From contig NC_052028.1 in assembly GCF_015832195.1 (NCBI RefSeq), forward strand, positions 10,397,501-10,461,500: DNA of 64,000 bases. Direction: 5' to 3'. This DNA is from Motacilla alba alba (lineage: Eukaryota > Chordata > Aves > Passeriformes > Motacillidae). The position numbers and the translations under genes are program-made. Below the pieces are notes generated by a model, which saw only the letters and a list, made by a program, of their open reading frames with translations, searched no databases and was not told where the DNA came from. The stretch's first letter is position 1; every line of letters starts with the position of its first letter. Below, piece after piece: positions 41,615 to 53,566 of the stretch.

Positions 41615-44600
41615 TTACTGAGAGATGTGATATTGGAGCTTAGGTTTATTAGGATTGTGTTCAATCAGCCAGTCAGCAAGCCAAATCTGTAAAGAAAAAA
41701 AACAAAACCCAAATGTTTTCAGCTTTCTGTTGCTTTCTATTAAGTTCATAGAAGAATATTATAAAAGCATTATTATATATAAAAGCATTATTTGAAACCT
41801 CTGCTACAGATACTCTCCTACTGTGCTGCAAAATTCAGCCCTTTTAGAAAGAAATGGACATGCAGATGACCTGTTTTTAAAAATGTTCTCTTAAAACTTC
41901 ACAGCCTATACTGCTTTTGAACAATGCTCAATGACCTTTAGAAGACAACTTGTCCTGGCAATGTTTATCTTTGTGAAAATATAAGATCATTTGAGCCATA
42001 CTTCAAATAATTCAGCCAGCTCTGTTTTGGAATGCTGCTGCACAATATGCATGAAACTGCTTAATGAAATATTACTGCTGACAGCACTTAGAGATACTTC
42101 ATCCAGTAACCATTCATTAAAAGTGCCAGCCTTCTGCACGGAATCACCTTACAGTACCCAAAACCTAAATCCCAAACATGGTTACTTTTTGAAATTCATC
42201 TTTTTAAGTTTTCCAGCACGTTGTACTTAAATGAGAATGTGGGAGGCAGGAATGCCTTGAGTCCTAATTCCATCTGCCAGTCTGGGCCTGACCTCAGGCA
42301 AATTAACCTTTTGCCTCGATTTCTCCACTTGTAAAGCAAAGTTTTTAACACATCCTTATTTACTTCACAAGGCTGTTGACGACTGGTTTCTGGAATGCTG
42401 AGAACAACAAACTTCATACCACACTGTGAAGAGCTGACAGAACAGCAGACAGGGAAGGCAAGCAACACTCTGCTTTTACTACCACATATAAAAGGTTTGC
42501 AAAGGGAGAGCCAAGCAGAGCACTAGGACAGGTAAAGCAACAACAGCACAGGAGTAAGAACACAAGACAGAAATGGAAAACAAGCAAACAAAATATCCCA
42601 AAACACAAAACCCCTTAGGAAACTACTTTGGAAAATAAAAAAAAAGAAATCCTTAAATCATTTGAACCAAATAAATTTATCCTGTATTGCTTAAGGAACT
42701 AGTTGAGAAAACCTCTGTGCTGACAGCAAGTATTTCTGAGTGCACAGACACTTCCTGATGCCATCTGCAAGAGGAGAGGAAAGAAGGAAAGGACACTGGA
42801 AAAAAAGCATTCCAACAGTCTCCCCTGTAAGCCACCTAGTAGAAAACAAACTGAAAAGCAATAGGCAATATCTATTTCTGAAGCAGTATCAAATCAACAC
42901 TATTTTCATTCTGTTACAAGGTCACAGGCATTATGGACAACAAAGAAGGTGCAAACAATGTTTTTAGCAAAGCTGCTGACACTGCTTCATACAGCTTTCT
43001 TACAAGCAAGCAAGGAAAGCGCTGTCTCAATGAAGTTACTGTTAGATACCTCATAATTGACTAGAAAATTGTGCTAAGAATGCAGATTAACTGGAAGCCA
43101 AAACAATGAGTTAGAAAGATGGGACATGCAACAGAAAAAAAAAATCAGTATTTAATACAGTAAAGAGAAGACTAAAGGGAAAGAAAATGGGAATACTCTT
43201 CAAACACGCAATAGGTTGCTGGAAAAAAAAATACATTGTCTCCAGTGTCTTTTGGGGATAGTAAAAGGGGAAAAAAAAAGGTAATGGGCTTAAAATTGGA
43301 GCCAGGAGATTTAGGCTATCTTTCAGTGAAAGCTTTTAACGAGTATAATTAAGCACTGAAACAGATTGCCTGGGGAGACTGTAGATTCTGCATCGTTTGG
43401 AGTGCTAAACCACAGGCCAGACACACATTTGTTAGGAACAGATACAACTGGTTTGGCCTTTGGGCAAAGGAACGGACTTCATCTCTGTTTTCTAGATTTC
43501 TATGGTAACAGTGCCAGACATACAGATAAAGTAAACAATCAAAGTACATTAAATGTGGCCTCATGTATATCACATGGCTCACAGGAACACCCCAAGTGAT
43601 TATTAAGGCTTTTTTTTCTGAAAAGTATCCTTTAGAAAAATGCAATGTTGATTATAAACGTGATAATGATGTAAAATCCACAACTGCCAGAAACTTGCAC
43701 AGATTAATTATCTGCATGCTTAAATAACTATTGGTGTGAATGACTGGAGCTTTAAGAACACAAAGATACATGAACCACGTTTTTCCAGATGAAAGGAAAC
43801 TGATTTTGTTCAGGGACTTAAAACACACCCTTGTGTCATCTCTAACAAATAAATCAACTTTTGAAACCAAAAGTGAGAGCAGCTCATCAGCTGACAGCTA
43901 AAACAGCACAGCTCTTCACCAACAGAGCAGTTCTGCTATAAGCAGGGAGTTGCTAGCAGCAAGTGCCTGCATCCCAGAGCTGCCAGCAGTGCTGGACACT
44001 GCACCTACCATGGGGTCTGCTGGCTTCTCTTTGCACAGGGCAGTGAGCCCTGCCAGCAGCGTGGGCTTCACATACAGGTTCAGGTAATCCCGAGCCCTTT
44101 GTCCAGTGGGAACTGGCTCCAAGATTGCTGCAAGGAGGAACAACAGGTGTTAGAAAGCAGCCTCTAGAGTGATTAAACCCAACATGCTTTCAAAAGTTGT
44201 TTATATGTCAGCTACTCTTTTCCTTAGTAAGTTAATAGTACATCATGGGTTTGTAACTTCTCCCACAAAAAACTGCAAAGAAACTCCCTAAACTTCTTTA
44301 CTATGTCCCTGAGGTACTTTTACTAATTATAGCCTGTTATGAAAAGGGAGGAAGCCAGATCATCTGGGGAAAACCTGAATCCTTGAAGATGCATATGGGG
44401 CAGAAGAAAAACAGTATATCCCATGTTTAGCACTTTCTTCTTCCAGTGTGAAGCTGGTTTCTGAAGACCCTAAAAATCTCCCTTTTAGTCTTGCTCTGTT
44501 TGTCAGGGTGAGAAGAGACATGGTTTACACAATGGGTAAGCTTTGTAAGGAACTGCAACATCTCTTATTAAATCACTGATACAGCTGACAAAAAGTACCA

Positions 44601-47600
44601 GTGGACACCTTTTTTAGCAGTTTCACCTGCATCTTTCTGTCAGAGAGCAAATCCTGTTACATTACAAACCAGAGATCCTCTTGCAGCCTTTCCAGGTTCC
44701 AAGGACCTTTTCTCTGGCACTTAACTTTGGAATTGCACTGTCATGTGAGCATCCAGCTGCTTTTGAATAGTAATTACTCAGCCTGAATCCAAGAAAAGAG
44801 TCAGTCTTCTCAAGTCAACCAAGGCTGACTGTGCCAGGAACACTTGCTGGAGTGCAATAGCTTCCTATTTCTTCTCATTTACCAGCTCTGACTGCTCCAG
44901 TTCCCTGAGCAGAGTTTGAAAAGTGGAAGCAATCTCTGTAAATACAATGGCTCTTCAGACAGATTTTTTGGTAAGCCTTTCATAGCAGAAAATGTCAGGT
45001 TATACATAAAGAGACCCACAATCCTGTAAAGCAAACAAACCCAACCTCTCCTAAATCAGTTGTATCTGGAGTCAGGGCAGGACAGGGAAGAGCTCCATCC
45101 TCCCCAGGGCTGGCAGTGAACCAACTGTACCATTTTACCTTCTGGAAATATGAACCGAATTTCCTTCTCTGCTGAGGAGATGCTGAGACTGCCGTGGAGC
45201 CCATTCCTCAGCTCATCAGTCCCATAGAGTGCTCTTAAGCTGAAAACAAGGGAAATAACTGCTTGGAGGGCAACTGCAATCCCTTCCAAGTCTCTGCAGC
45301 CTGAGAGCACAGAAAAGCAATAGATATGGACTAATTAACAAGACATTGGCTTGCTTTTGTCTTAAACATAAGAAGTAGCTGCCTAAAATTTAATATTCAT
45401 ACACTCAGAATTCCCCATAAAATAGGTGAACTTTGCATACTGACAAACAACAGTGAAAAGCTGTTGCACAAAACTGAAGAGATAAGAAGCCTGTGTCTGT
45501 ACTGTACAAACAAACAAATATAAAAAAAATAATAATAAAAAAAAAGAAAAAAGGAATTCTGGTCTCAATCGAAAGAATGACAAAATAATCCTACTGACTT
45601 GCCCAAGGCCAGTCAGTGAGTTACCTGTGGGGGTGAGTTATCCTAGCTCTTAGGCTGTTGGATGGTCCAAGCAATTCCTTCCAATATGAGACTGCACAAT
45701 TTCTAGCAAGAACCATAGCAACTATAGGACCAGAACTCATATAGGCTGTTAAATTAGGAAAAAACATTTTTCCAAATTGTTCTGCATAAAAGTTGCTACA
45801 TTGCTCTGGGCTTAACTGGAGCTTCCGTTTCTATAAAGTGTAGAAGAAAAAAAAAAAAAAGAATTAAAATTGCTTGCTACATTGAAACAGGTTAGAGCAT
45901 TAAAGGCAGGATGGAGTCCTCTCCTGCAGTCATATCTTCAAGTGCAGAACATAGAGTAACTTCTAAATTCCTCTGATTCAGCCAGATGTGATCCTCTCCT
46001 AGACAGAGAGTAAAAAAGAGCAAGAGTTTTCCAAGTTAATCAAGGAAACAACTCATTTGAATAAGATGTGATTTTAGCCCAGGCAAACTACAGCAATTTC
46101 TAACTGCCAGATGACAGTGCACTGTACTGAAAAAGTGAAGAGCATTATAAGGGCAGGATTTTATTCCTCAGCTGCTACAGCATAATGTTCTACTTTTAAA
46201 CAAGTTTCTCTCCAGCCCACACTGTTAATTACGCAATTGTTCTATTTTTCATTCAGTGCTTTGTGACTCTCGCAATGGCTGCCTAACCTGCAGGTGGCCA
46301 GGATCAGGGCAACTTTGGGAACTTATCAGAAACCACAGCCAAGAAAAAAATTTTAAAGTGCATTCTTTGAGCTCAAACTTGTATAAGAGTTCCATATATT
46401 CAGAGTCCTAATAACTTTGCTGCCAAAAGTCACTGCAGACATCAGAAGACTCTACTAAGACATTGCAATTAAATAAATAAATAATCTATTTTGTCTCATC
46501 TTCTGCTATGTATTGAATTAATAGAAACATGGAACGGTTTGCATCAAAAGGTGTCTTAAAAATCATCTTGTTTCAAGCCCCCTGCCACTGGGACACCTTC
46601 CACTAGACCAGGTTGCTCAAACCCCAAACCTGGTCTTGAACACTTCCAGGGATGAGGCAGCCACAGCTTGTCAGGCAACCTGTGCCAGGGCCTCCCCACT
46701 ACCCCACCTAAGCCTGCCCTCTGGCAGTAGGAAGCCATTCTCCTTCGTCCTGCCACTCCATGGCCATGTCCAAAGTCCCTCTCTAGTTCTCTGGAGCCCC
46801 TTCAGGCACTGGAAGGGGCTCTCAGGTGTCCCTGGTGCCTTTTCTCCTACAGGATGAACAAGCGCAGCTCTCCCAGCCTGCCTCCGGGGCAGGGGGGCTC
46901 CAGCCCAGGGAGCATACTCTTCTGGAGTAGCTTTAAGAGATCCATAAATAAATAAATACAAATACTAAATACACATAAATAAAACAACCATGGAGGTTAG
47001 GGAGGAAGTGAAAGAACCAAACCAAACCAAACCAAAGCAAGACTTTGCGGGGAGGAGGAGGAGGAGGGGCCCCTGCCGCCCACAGAGCGAGGGCGCAGCG
47101 CCCCCCAGCGGCCGCCCGGCCGCGCTCATTTCAATATTCATAAGCTCATTTCAATATTCATGAAGTCTATTTACCGTAAAAAGAATGGAAACAAAAAATT
47201 AGTTAGGCTGCAACTGGCCAGCTATCGAATTCAATTAATTCTCTAATATCCACTTGCACACTGCAGAAAATCTTGCGAGATCTGAATGATATCCTCTCCA
47301 AAGAGCTGCCTTGGAAAGCTCACACATCTGCTCCATATGTTTGCTAAATCTGAGTTTATTAATAAAGTCTGTGTTTTCCTGCGGTCAGCAGAATAGTTGG
47401 TCTGCTCTGTTCCATCCCATGCACCAAGAAGGATCTCCTTACAGAATCTGGCAGCAATGTTTAATGACATGAAGAACATGAATCGATTTTTGGACGCACA
47501 AGCTTTTAGTTACTGGCTTGGTTGCTAGAAGTGAACTATTTTCCTGACTTATAAACTACAGCTATTTTCTCTGGAGCACAGCCTGTTACCTGAATGATGT

Positions 47601-47718
47601 GGAATCCTGATTGGAGAATGAGATCCTCTATTTCTTCTTCTTTACCAATGGCATCTGGTTTGATGATAGCCAGAGTTCTTTCCACATAAATCTGAGGTTC
47701 GGGCATTAAGACTTCCAT
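41615..47718 (-). CDS. NME5: NME5, ciliary nucleoside-diphosphate-kinase-like protein (radial spoke)
   Basis: Minus-strand coding exons, in transcription order: 47718-47590, 45830-45625, 45239-45139, 44127-44009 and 41686-41615. They total 627 bases and 208 residues (human about 212). All junctions are GT-AG and in phase. The NDK-like domain runs from about residue 9 to 145, with YVERTLAIIKPDA at the start, AYMSSGP in exon 2 and ALYGTDELRNGLHGS in exon 3, where His127 sits at the position of the NDPK phosphohistidine. The usual Asp after HGS is replaced (HGSLS), in line with the weak or absent kinase activity of NME5. Residues about 155-200 (RARDYLNLYVKPTLLAGL) form the Dpy-30-type dimerisation helices typical of NME5. 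NME5 is a radial-spoke component of motile cilia and sperm flagella. The start MEVLMPEPQIYVE was chosen by alignment to recalled human MEISMPPPQIYVE. An upstream in-frame ATG at 47781 lies before the probable 5'UTR acceptor and is not used. Confidence 0.95.
41755..41790. repeat. 18-bp AT-rich tandem duplication in NME5 intron
   Basis: ATAAAAGCATTATT is present twice, 18 bases apart, just upstream (in gene orientation) of the last NME5 exon. It is outside the polypyrimidine tract. Confidence 0.75.
46520..46935 (-). mobile_element. CR1 LINE 3' fragment in NME5 intron
   Basis: The plus strand reads as an antisense CR1: AAATCATCTTGTTTCAAG, CTTCCACTAGACCAGGTTGC, CCTGTGCCAGGGCCTCCCCA, AAGCCATTCTCC and CCCCTTCAGGCACTGGAAGG blocks occur in the expected order. 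Internal sequence around the ATTTCTTCC block is deleted relative to the copy at 7768-8171. It is in the same orientation as NME5. Confidence 0.9.
46940..47037. repeat. (AAAT)n and (CCAAA)n simple repeats
   Basis: AAATAAATAAAT-type units directly follow the CR1 fragment. After about 40 bases of unique sequence come four AACCA units ending near 47037. Confidence 0.85.
47096..47114 (-). promoter_or_regulatory. CTCF-like binding motif in NME5 intron
   Basis: CAGCGCCCCCCAGCGGCCG fits the CTCF core in reverse-complement form (AGCGCCCCC, then three variable bases, then GGCC) with few departures. It is the strongest such match I noticed and sits in an isolated GC-rich patch (47041-47125) inside an otherwise AT-rich intron. 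Occupancy is inferred, not shown. Confidence 0.5.
47124..47163. repeat. 20-bp tandem duplication beside the CTCF-like motif
   Basis: Two adjacent copies, GCTCATTTCAATATTCATAA and GCTCATTTCAATATTCATGA, differ at one base. Each holds an octamer-like ATATTCAT. Confidence 0.92.
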
Positions 47719-47756
47719 CCTGGCTTCTAAATTAGAATTCACTTGCCCCTTTTGTA
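47719..47756 (-). other. NME5: 5'UTR part of the first coding exon of NME5
   Basis: On the minus strand TGTCATTGCAG, a good acceptor, ends at 47757, leaving 38 untranslated bases before the ATG at 47718. This implies a separate non-coding first exon further upstream, most likely in the CpG island at 48.7-49.2 kb. The donor of that exon was not identified. Confidence 0.55.
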
Positions 47757-48311
47757 CTGCAATGACACCAGTACGTGACATTTGGAATTTGTCTACTGCA
47801 CAGTCACCTATGGTGACACTCCATGTACTCCAGAACAGAAAGGGTCACACCTACCTCACAAAATCCATGAGATGTTCTCTGTACTTGTTAGCACTCTGTA
47901 GTTCACATTCCCATTTTCAGTGCAGTGGCATTTTGTGGAAAATAAGGCCAAAATTTAATGTTGTTATTCACTAAGTTGGACAATGTATGAGGAAAGAGAG
48001 GCATTATCACACACCCTGATGTGGGCTCCCTGTGCTCCCACACCCTCCATCCACCATGGGCTCCTTCAAACCCCAAATCTGTATCCTCACACGAAGGCTA
48101 TGGGTGGGACTAATGACTGGGAGCTGGTCCATCGTAAGCCTCGGGGTAATTTCTCAATGGTTATTTAATTCCTGTATTTGTAGGCTCCAGACAAAGTGCT
48201 GGTTTTCTGACGCAGACGCACTGCCAAGCTGAGAGCACAGAATTGTGTTCTGAGCGGTGGAACCAGTGAGGGGGTTTCTGACAGACCTGTGTCCATTTGT
48301 AACCTTCTTTT

Positions 48312-48705
48312 TCATCACGGAATGGTTTGGGTTGGGAGGGACCCTAAAGACCATCCATTTCCACCTCCAGGGACACCTTCCACCATCCCAGGCTGCTCCA
48401 AGCCCCATCCAACTGGCCTTGAACACTTCCACGGATGCAGCCGGCACAGCCTCACTCGACAACGTTTGCCAGGGCCTCACCACCCTCAAAGCCAAGAACT
48501 TTGTAACCCAGTATCCCACCTAACCCTGCACTCTGTCAGTGGGAAGCCATTCCCCTTTTTCCTGCCTCTCCCTGTCCTTGTCCCAAATCCCTCTCCATCT
48601 CTTCTGGAGCCCCTTTAGGCACTGGGAGGGCGTCGAAGATCTCCATGAAACCTTCTCTGCTCCAGGCTAAACCCCCTCAGCTCTCTCAACCTTTCAGAGA
48701 GAAGT
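48312..48705 (-). mobile_element. CR1 LINE 3' fragment at the NME5 5' side
   Basis: Antisense CR1 on the plus strand: CACGGAATGGTTTGGGTTGG, GGGACACCTTCCACCATCCC, TTGCCAGGGCCTCACCACCC, AAGCCATTCCCC and CTCTCAACCTTTCAGAGAGA blocks in order. It abuts the CpG island, so a promoter-proximal insertion is likely. Confidence 0.92.
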
Positions 48706-49210
48706 GCGAGCGCAGGATGCGGCGGGGGATCCTGACAGAGCCTCAGAGAACTGCACACAACGGCACCTGCAGCCCTTCCCTCGCCCGCTGCCCGCCGTGT
48801 CCCCACGCTCTCAGCCCTGGCTCTCTCCATCCGCCCTGCACCAGACCCACACACGCAGACCCCGCCTAGCTGCTCCCTGCTGCAAAGTCCGCTTGTAACC
48901 CCCAAATCCACCTGCCTTGGGGCGCGGCCCGGCTTTGCTATCCCGGCCTGCGGGACTCCGCCGGACCCGCCGCCGTTGCCGGGCGATGGCTGGGCCGGCC
49001 CCGGGCACAAGATGGCGCCCGCGGGCCTCGGCGGGGCGGGACGAAGATGGCGGCCGGGAGCGGCGCGGTGATGGCGGCGGAGGCGGAGCGCGCCTCAGGG
49101 CCGGGAACGCCGCGGGCTCCGCGCACACAACGGGGGACCGCGGCTGCCCGGGCGTGGGCTCCGCGTGTGGTGCGGGAATAAAGGGCGTGATCTCCGAGGC
49201 TCATCTCAAA
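48690..49210. promoter_or_regulatory. CpG island, probable NME5 promoter
   Basis: Dense CpG and GC begin at the edge of the CR1 copy and continue to about 49200. Two YY1-type motifs, CAAGATGGCGCC at 49008-49019 and GAAGATGGCGGC at 49043-49054, lie in plus orientation. The island is the only strong candidate for the NME5 first exon. The YY1 orientation also allows a divergent plus-strand start. No TATA box is seen. Confidence 0.6.
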
Positions 49211-49863
49211 ACCCTCATTCCTCCCTGACAATAAAAGCTTTATGTCGGTTTCACCTCACGCTCAGAACTGCTGAGGGAGCCACGCGCTCACAGCAAACGC
49301 TCGTGAAGCGACGTAGCGCGATTTATTGGCGGGGAAAGAATGAAGGACAATAATAAATAAAGGAAAGCCAGGCGCCTTTCCAGGTCATTTATCAGCGTTT
49401 GTGGGCAGGTTTCCTGTGGACGGGCGGGAGCTCCCGGCACAGGCGGAGCACTGCCCCGTCCACAGCTCTCTAATGGTGGCTGTCAGCACTGCGAGAGAAT
49501 TACAGCGGCTCCCCGTGCCACTTCACGTTTAAGACAAGAAGGTGTTACGAATAGGAAACCTTCACCGTTCTGTGCATTAAACCATCATGAGCTGGGCATT
49601 AAGCAGAGCTGGGGAGCCGCATTCTCTGGGGATTTTCCCCAAATTCTACCGCGCCGTGATGCCAGTGCGTTTGCTCCCTACACATCTCCTATTTCCCCGG
49701 CTCCCTGGGGGCAGTCCGCCGGCAGGAACTGGCTGTGCAGCAGCCATTGTCCACCCACCATGACCCACAGTGGCCGGGCAGCCGGGGCGCGGGTGCCCCG
49801 GTGTCACCTCCCGTCCTTGTTTACGGGCGCTCCCGGCTGGAGCCGGGCCAGCTGGCCCCGCGC

Positions 49864-49896
49864 TATCGGGGCGTGGGCCGGGGAACGGCCCCGATA
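49864..49896. repeat. Perfect 9-bp inverted repeat in an orphan GC-rich block
   Basis: TATCGGGGC at 49864-49872 and GCCCCGATA at 49888-49896 are exact reverse complements separated by 15 bases. The outer bases also form opposed GATA motifs. Confidence 0.9.
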
Positions 49897-50814
49897 ACTG
49901 CGGCGCTGCCTCCGCCGCCCTGCTCCTCTCTCGCCCCGCGCCTCGTCCCCTCTCCTCACCGCCTTCTCATACACTCTGGGACCCGAGGTGCTGCAACGCC
50001 TGGGGCTCGCGGCTGAGTTCAGCCAAAGCTGGACATTGCGCTCAGACCCTTGAGGTGACACTGACAAAGGGACAGAGAGAAAGCACAGGTGTGCCGGCGT
50101 TAAATTTTAATGGCATCAGACTGAAAAAGGCAAAGGAGGAAAGACAAAAAATCCCCTAGGATTTGGAACCAGAGGTGCTGACACTGTGTGCCCTTGGTTA
50201 GGTGAGGAAATAGCAAATTTACATCAAAAGCTGGTTTTCGTGTAAGTAAAACCCACTTTGCCTTAATCTTTTTTATTAGTAATGTGAATAATATAGAAAC
50301 AAGAAATAAAAATATGCAGGTATTTCCTTGCAGCCAACTTGAAATATATTTAAAAACCAAAGACTGATATTGTTATCCATAACCTTAAAAAATAAAGGTT
50401 CCAAGTGCACAAGACAAATTCAGATACAGGCTTTCCTTCACCAACACGGGCACATGGCATTTGTTTCTTTAACCCTATCCAATATTTATTTGAAGACCTT
50501 GTAAACACTGCAACTTCTCAGAGATAACGGATAAACAAGTTTTATTTTTTTAAGAAATGCTGAAGAGTCCACCATTTTTTTAGTTTAGTTCCGAGTTAAT
50601 TCAGCAAGTCATTTCTTTTCAAAGTCAATGAGCCCAAGTCTGACAGCCCTTGCTTAAATTTAGCAGTTCAAAGGCTTCCTCTGCCTGCATGAACACTTCG
50701 GAATTATTATTACATAAGAAACGTTGAATTTAATATCCGTGTTTCACTGTGAACGTGAATCTCCTGCGGTTCCTTTATTGCGTGCATTTGTTTTTCCGGG
50801 CACACGAAGCCCAG

Positions 50815-51070
50815 ATCAGCTCGCAGCTCGGGAGCAGGGCCCGCACGGCGCCGGCCCCGGCGGCTCCTCGGGCTGCGGCACTCTGCTCCCGCTCGCTGTT
50901 TCCAGAAGCATTTCTGCAGGGCGGGGATGCTCTAATTTTAGCGCGGGGAGAATCCTCCTCTCTCCAATGAGCGAGCGGCTGCATCTGGAGCTGCAGCCAA
51001 TTACCCGGGTTTCCTCCAGCTGCACTTCCCACGATGGTTTAATAATGCAGAAGCATAAATTTAAAGCGGC
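50815..51070 (+). promoter_or_regulatory. Orphan promoter-like GC-rich block
   Basis: A CpG-dense segment is followed by CCAAT at about 50965 and again at about 50997 (CAGCCAATTACC), and then by an AT-rich CATAAATTTAAAG near 51054. Order and spacing resemble a CCAAT/TATA promoter pointing right. No gene follows that I recognise before HNRNPAB about 5 kb away. Confidence 0.35.
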
Positions 51071-53526
51071 CCGACACATTAAGAGAAAATAACATTATGT
51101 GCTCCCTAACAAAGCCGTTCAACAGTAGTAGAATCTCCAAGGTTTCTCTAAAGCCTTGGATTCCACAAACCTGACCTTAAAACAATGCGTTAATATCATT
51201 ATGTTCATTGTCTTTACAGAGCTTGAAATAATATTTCTGCTAACTAAAAGGCTGGCCTGAAGCATCTTTCGTAATATCTGTAGGCCAGGGATGTGCTTTT
51301 AGGAAAAGAAACAAAAGAAAAAAGGAAAATTATAATTACAATGCAATGAAGCACTGTGGTTCTGAACACTTCTCAGGGCATAGCCTGGCTGCTGTATCTT
51401 ATCTGTTAAGCGGTTTAACAAGCCTTAGTTGTCTCACTTATTTTTAGCTGGCATGGAATATACCACCCAAAGATTGGGGCTGCAGGTGCATATACATCCC
51501 AGCAACACCACATAAGTAACAGTTTAAGGAAAAATATTATTTCAGAGCTTTGCCCTCTGATAGTGCAAGAAGGTGCAAAAACTAATGCCTTGCAGACTGT
51601 TAAAAAAAAGGAAAGAAAACCAGAATGATGAAAATAACTGAAGAAAAGCTAAAGAAGTAATACCAACTAGTAAAACTGATTAAAAATGAAACTTGCACTT
51701 TTTTTAGCTTTGTTTGCATTTTGATGTTAAGTACCGAAAAATGTGTTTGCTCCAGTAGCAATGTTCTAACTATACCTCTCATACAACTTTCAACCACCAT
51801 GGGCTCTCTTTCCTTTCTTTCTTTTCATGATGAACTGTCATACCTACCCACAGCACCAGCTTACCTTCACTGCTTGCTCCACCCATGCACGCTCTTGCAG
51901 TGCAGAGTGACGGAAATCCTGTGATCAAGGCAACTTCCTCTCCCACATGCCTGCTCTCCTCCATTTCTGCCTTCTCACAACTAAACAATTCTCCTTCTGC
52001 AGCTCATCTACACACTTGTAGTCCCAGTGAGCTTTTCATTGCTGCTGCTTAATCCTTGTCAAGCCTTCCTGTCTTTTTCCTCTACTTGTTATCTCACCAT
52101 TTTCTGTAAAGATAAAAGTGATAAAATATTCTCTTCATGCTTCCTCTGTCTACAAGTCTCTAAGTGGCAGTAACAAAAAGCTTATCAACATGTCTTCTGT
52201 AACTCCATCACTTGCCCTGATAACTTCACCCCATTTCATTTCCCGATCTACCCAACACTCAATCCTTCATTTGTTCCCAGTTTAAGGCATTCAGTCTGCT
52301 CTGATGCCTAGCACCCACAGAGATATGCTTGTCTCTTTTATCATTAAAAAAAAAAAAAAAGAAGGAAAAAAAGTACCTTTGGTATAAGTGCCTCTTGTCA
52401 CCTCACAGGTTCCTCCAGTCACGTCTCTTTGTCTCTTGTTGGGTTCTACCCTAAATCCCCATCAAACTTGGTTTTGCTTCCTCTTATCTGAAAGCTTCTC
52501 AATCCATCTTAAACCAATCTCTTGTTTGCCCTTCAGTCACATTTAGCATATCTAGCTCATGTCTCAGCTTAGTTTTTGTAGTTTTTCTCAGTTTTTGTTT
52601 CTCCAGTCACTGTTTCAGCTTGGCTGGTCAGTCCCTTCTTCCCTTGTGTTTCTCTCCTTATTCTGCAGGAGCATTGGTGAGCACTGTCCTTGACTCTCCT
52701 CCCTTCTCTCCAAGCTCGCAGCTCAACATCCCAATGTACCTTTTGTTTCACTCTGTAAAGACATCTCCTGTTTCCTGGCAGCCCTACAACTGAATCCCAC
52801 AACTGCCCTTTCAGATAAACACCTTCCTGCTTTATCCCACCTTGTGGCTCAGGATGAGCTCCTGTTGAACACCTGTAGAGGTTGGGGCTGACAAGTTATT
52901 TACTATAAAGCTCTTCCTCATCTATATACACATATTCTATATAAATACTGCATATAGGTATCAGGCTTTCACCTAAACTTTAGAGCAACAACACTTGTGT
53001 GTGTTTGCTGCTTCATTGTTCTAGATAATGTTTAACAAAATGATTGCTTGGATTATCCCTGAGGCCACCAAGCTCAGAGACAAACAGTCACTGTGATCCT
53101 ACCACAATGAAGAAATGAATGTATTAATAAACCAATAAAAAATCTTTCATCTAACAAATTAAAAGAGGCGATTGGTTAAACAATGCTTTTTAAAGATATA
53201 TTGTAAATTCCTACTTAAAGACATCTTCTATTCATCTTAATTCCATGTAGCATAAGGAATCCTTTTTGCCATACTTATTTTGAGCCATTACATTCAGTCC
53301 CATCACTAAAATATATGGCATTACTTGCATAGTTGTTATTATTATTAATAAAATGTATTTACTTATGCTGTGCATAAAGACTAACTCAGACAGAAGTTTC
53401 CTATAACGTGGTATTTGGTGTAGAGTAGGCATTCTGTGACCTGAGATACAATCAACTTAGACAAGACAGGCATAGGATGTGGGAAACAGAAATTACACCA
53501 AGTTTTATGGCAGTTTCATATGTTGT

Positions 53527-53566
53527 TTCTCTCTCTCTCTCTCTCTTTTTTTTTTTTTTCTTTTTT
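53527..53566 (+). repeat. (CT)n-poly(T) tract ending in TTTTTTAG
   Basis: About ten CT units run into 14 T, C, then TTTTTTAG. It is a simple repeat, but in plus orientation it has the form of a very strong polypyrimidine tract plus AG. Confidence 0.9.

Noticed and set aside
47719..47781. Upstream in-frame ATG for NME5 adding 21 residues
   Set aside because: A good acceptor, TGTCATTGCAG, lies between it and the family start, and the family begins at MEVLMPEP.
48960..48990. RFX X-box half-site (GTTGCC) in the NME5 CpG island
   Set aside because: The second half-site (RGYAAC) is missing, so the ciliary-gene X-box is not supported.
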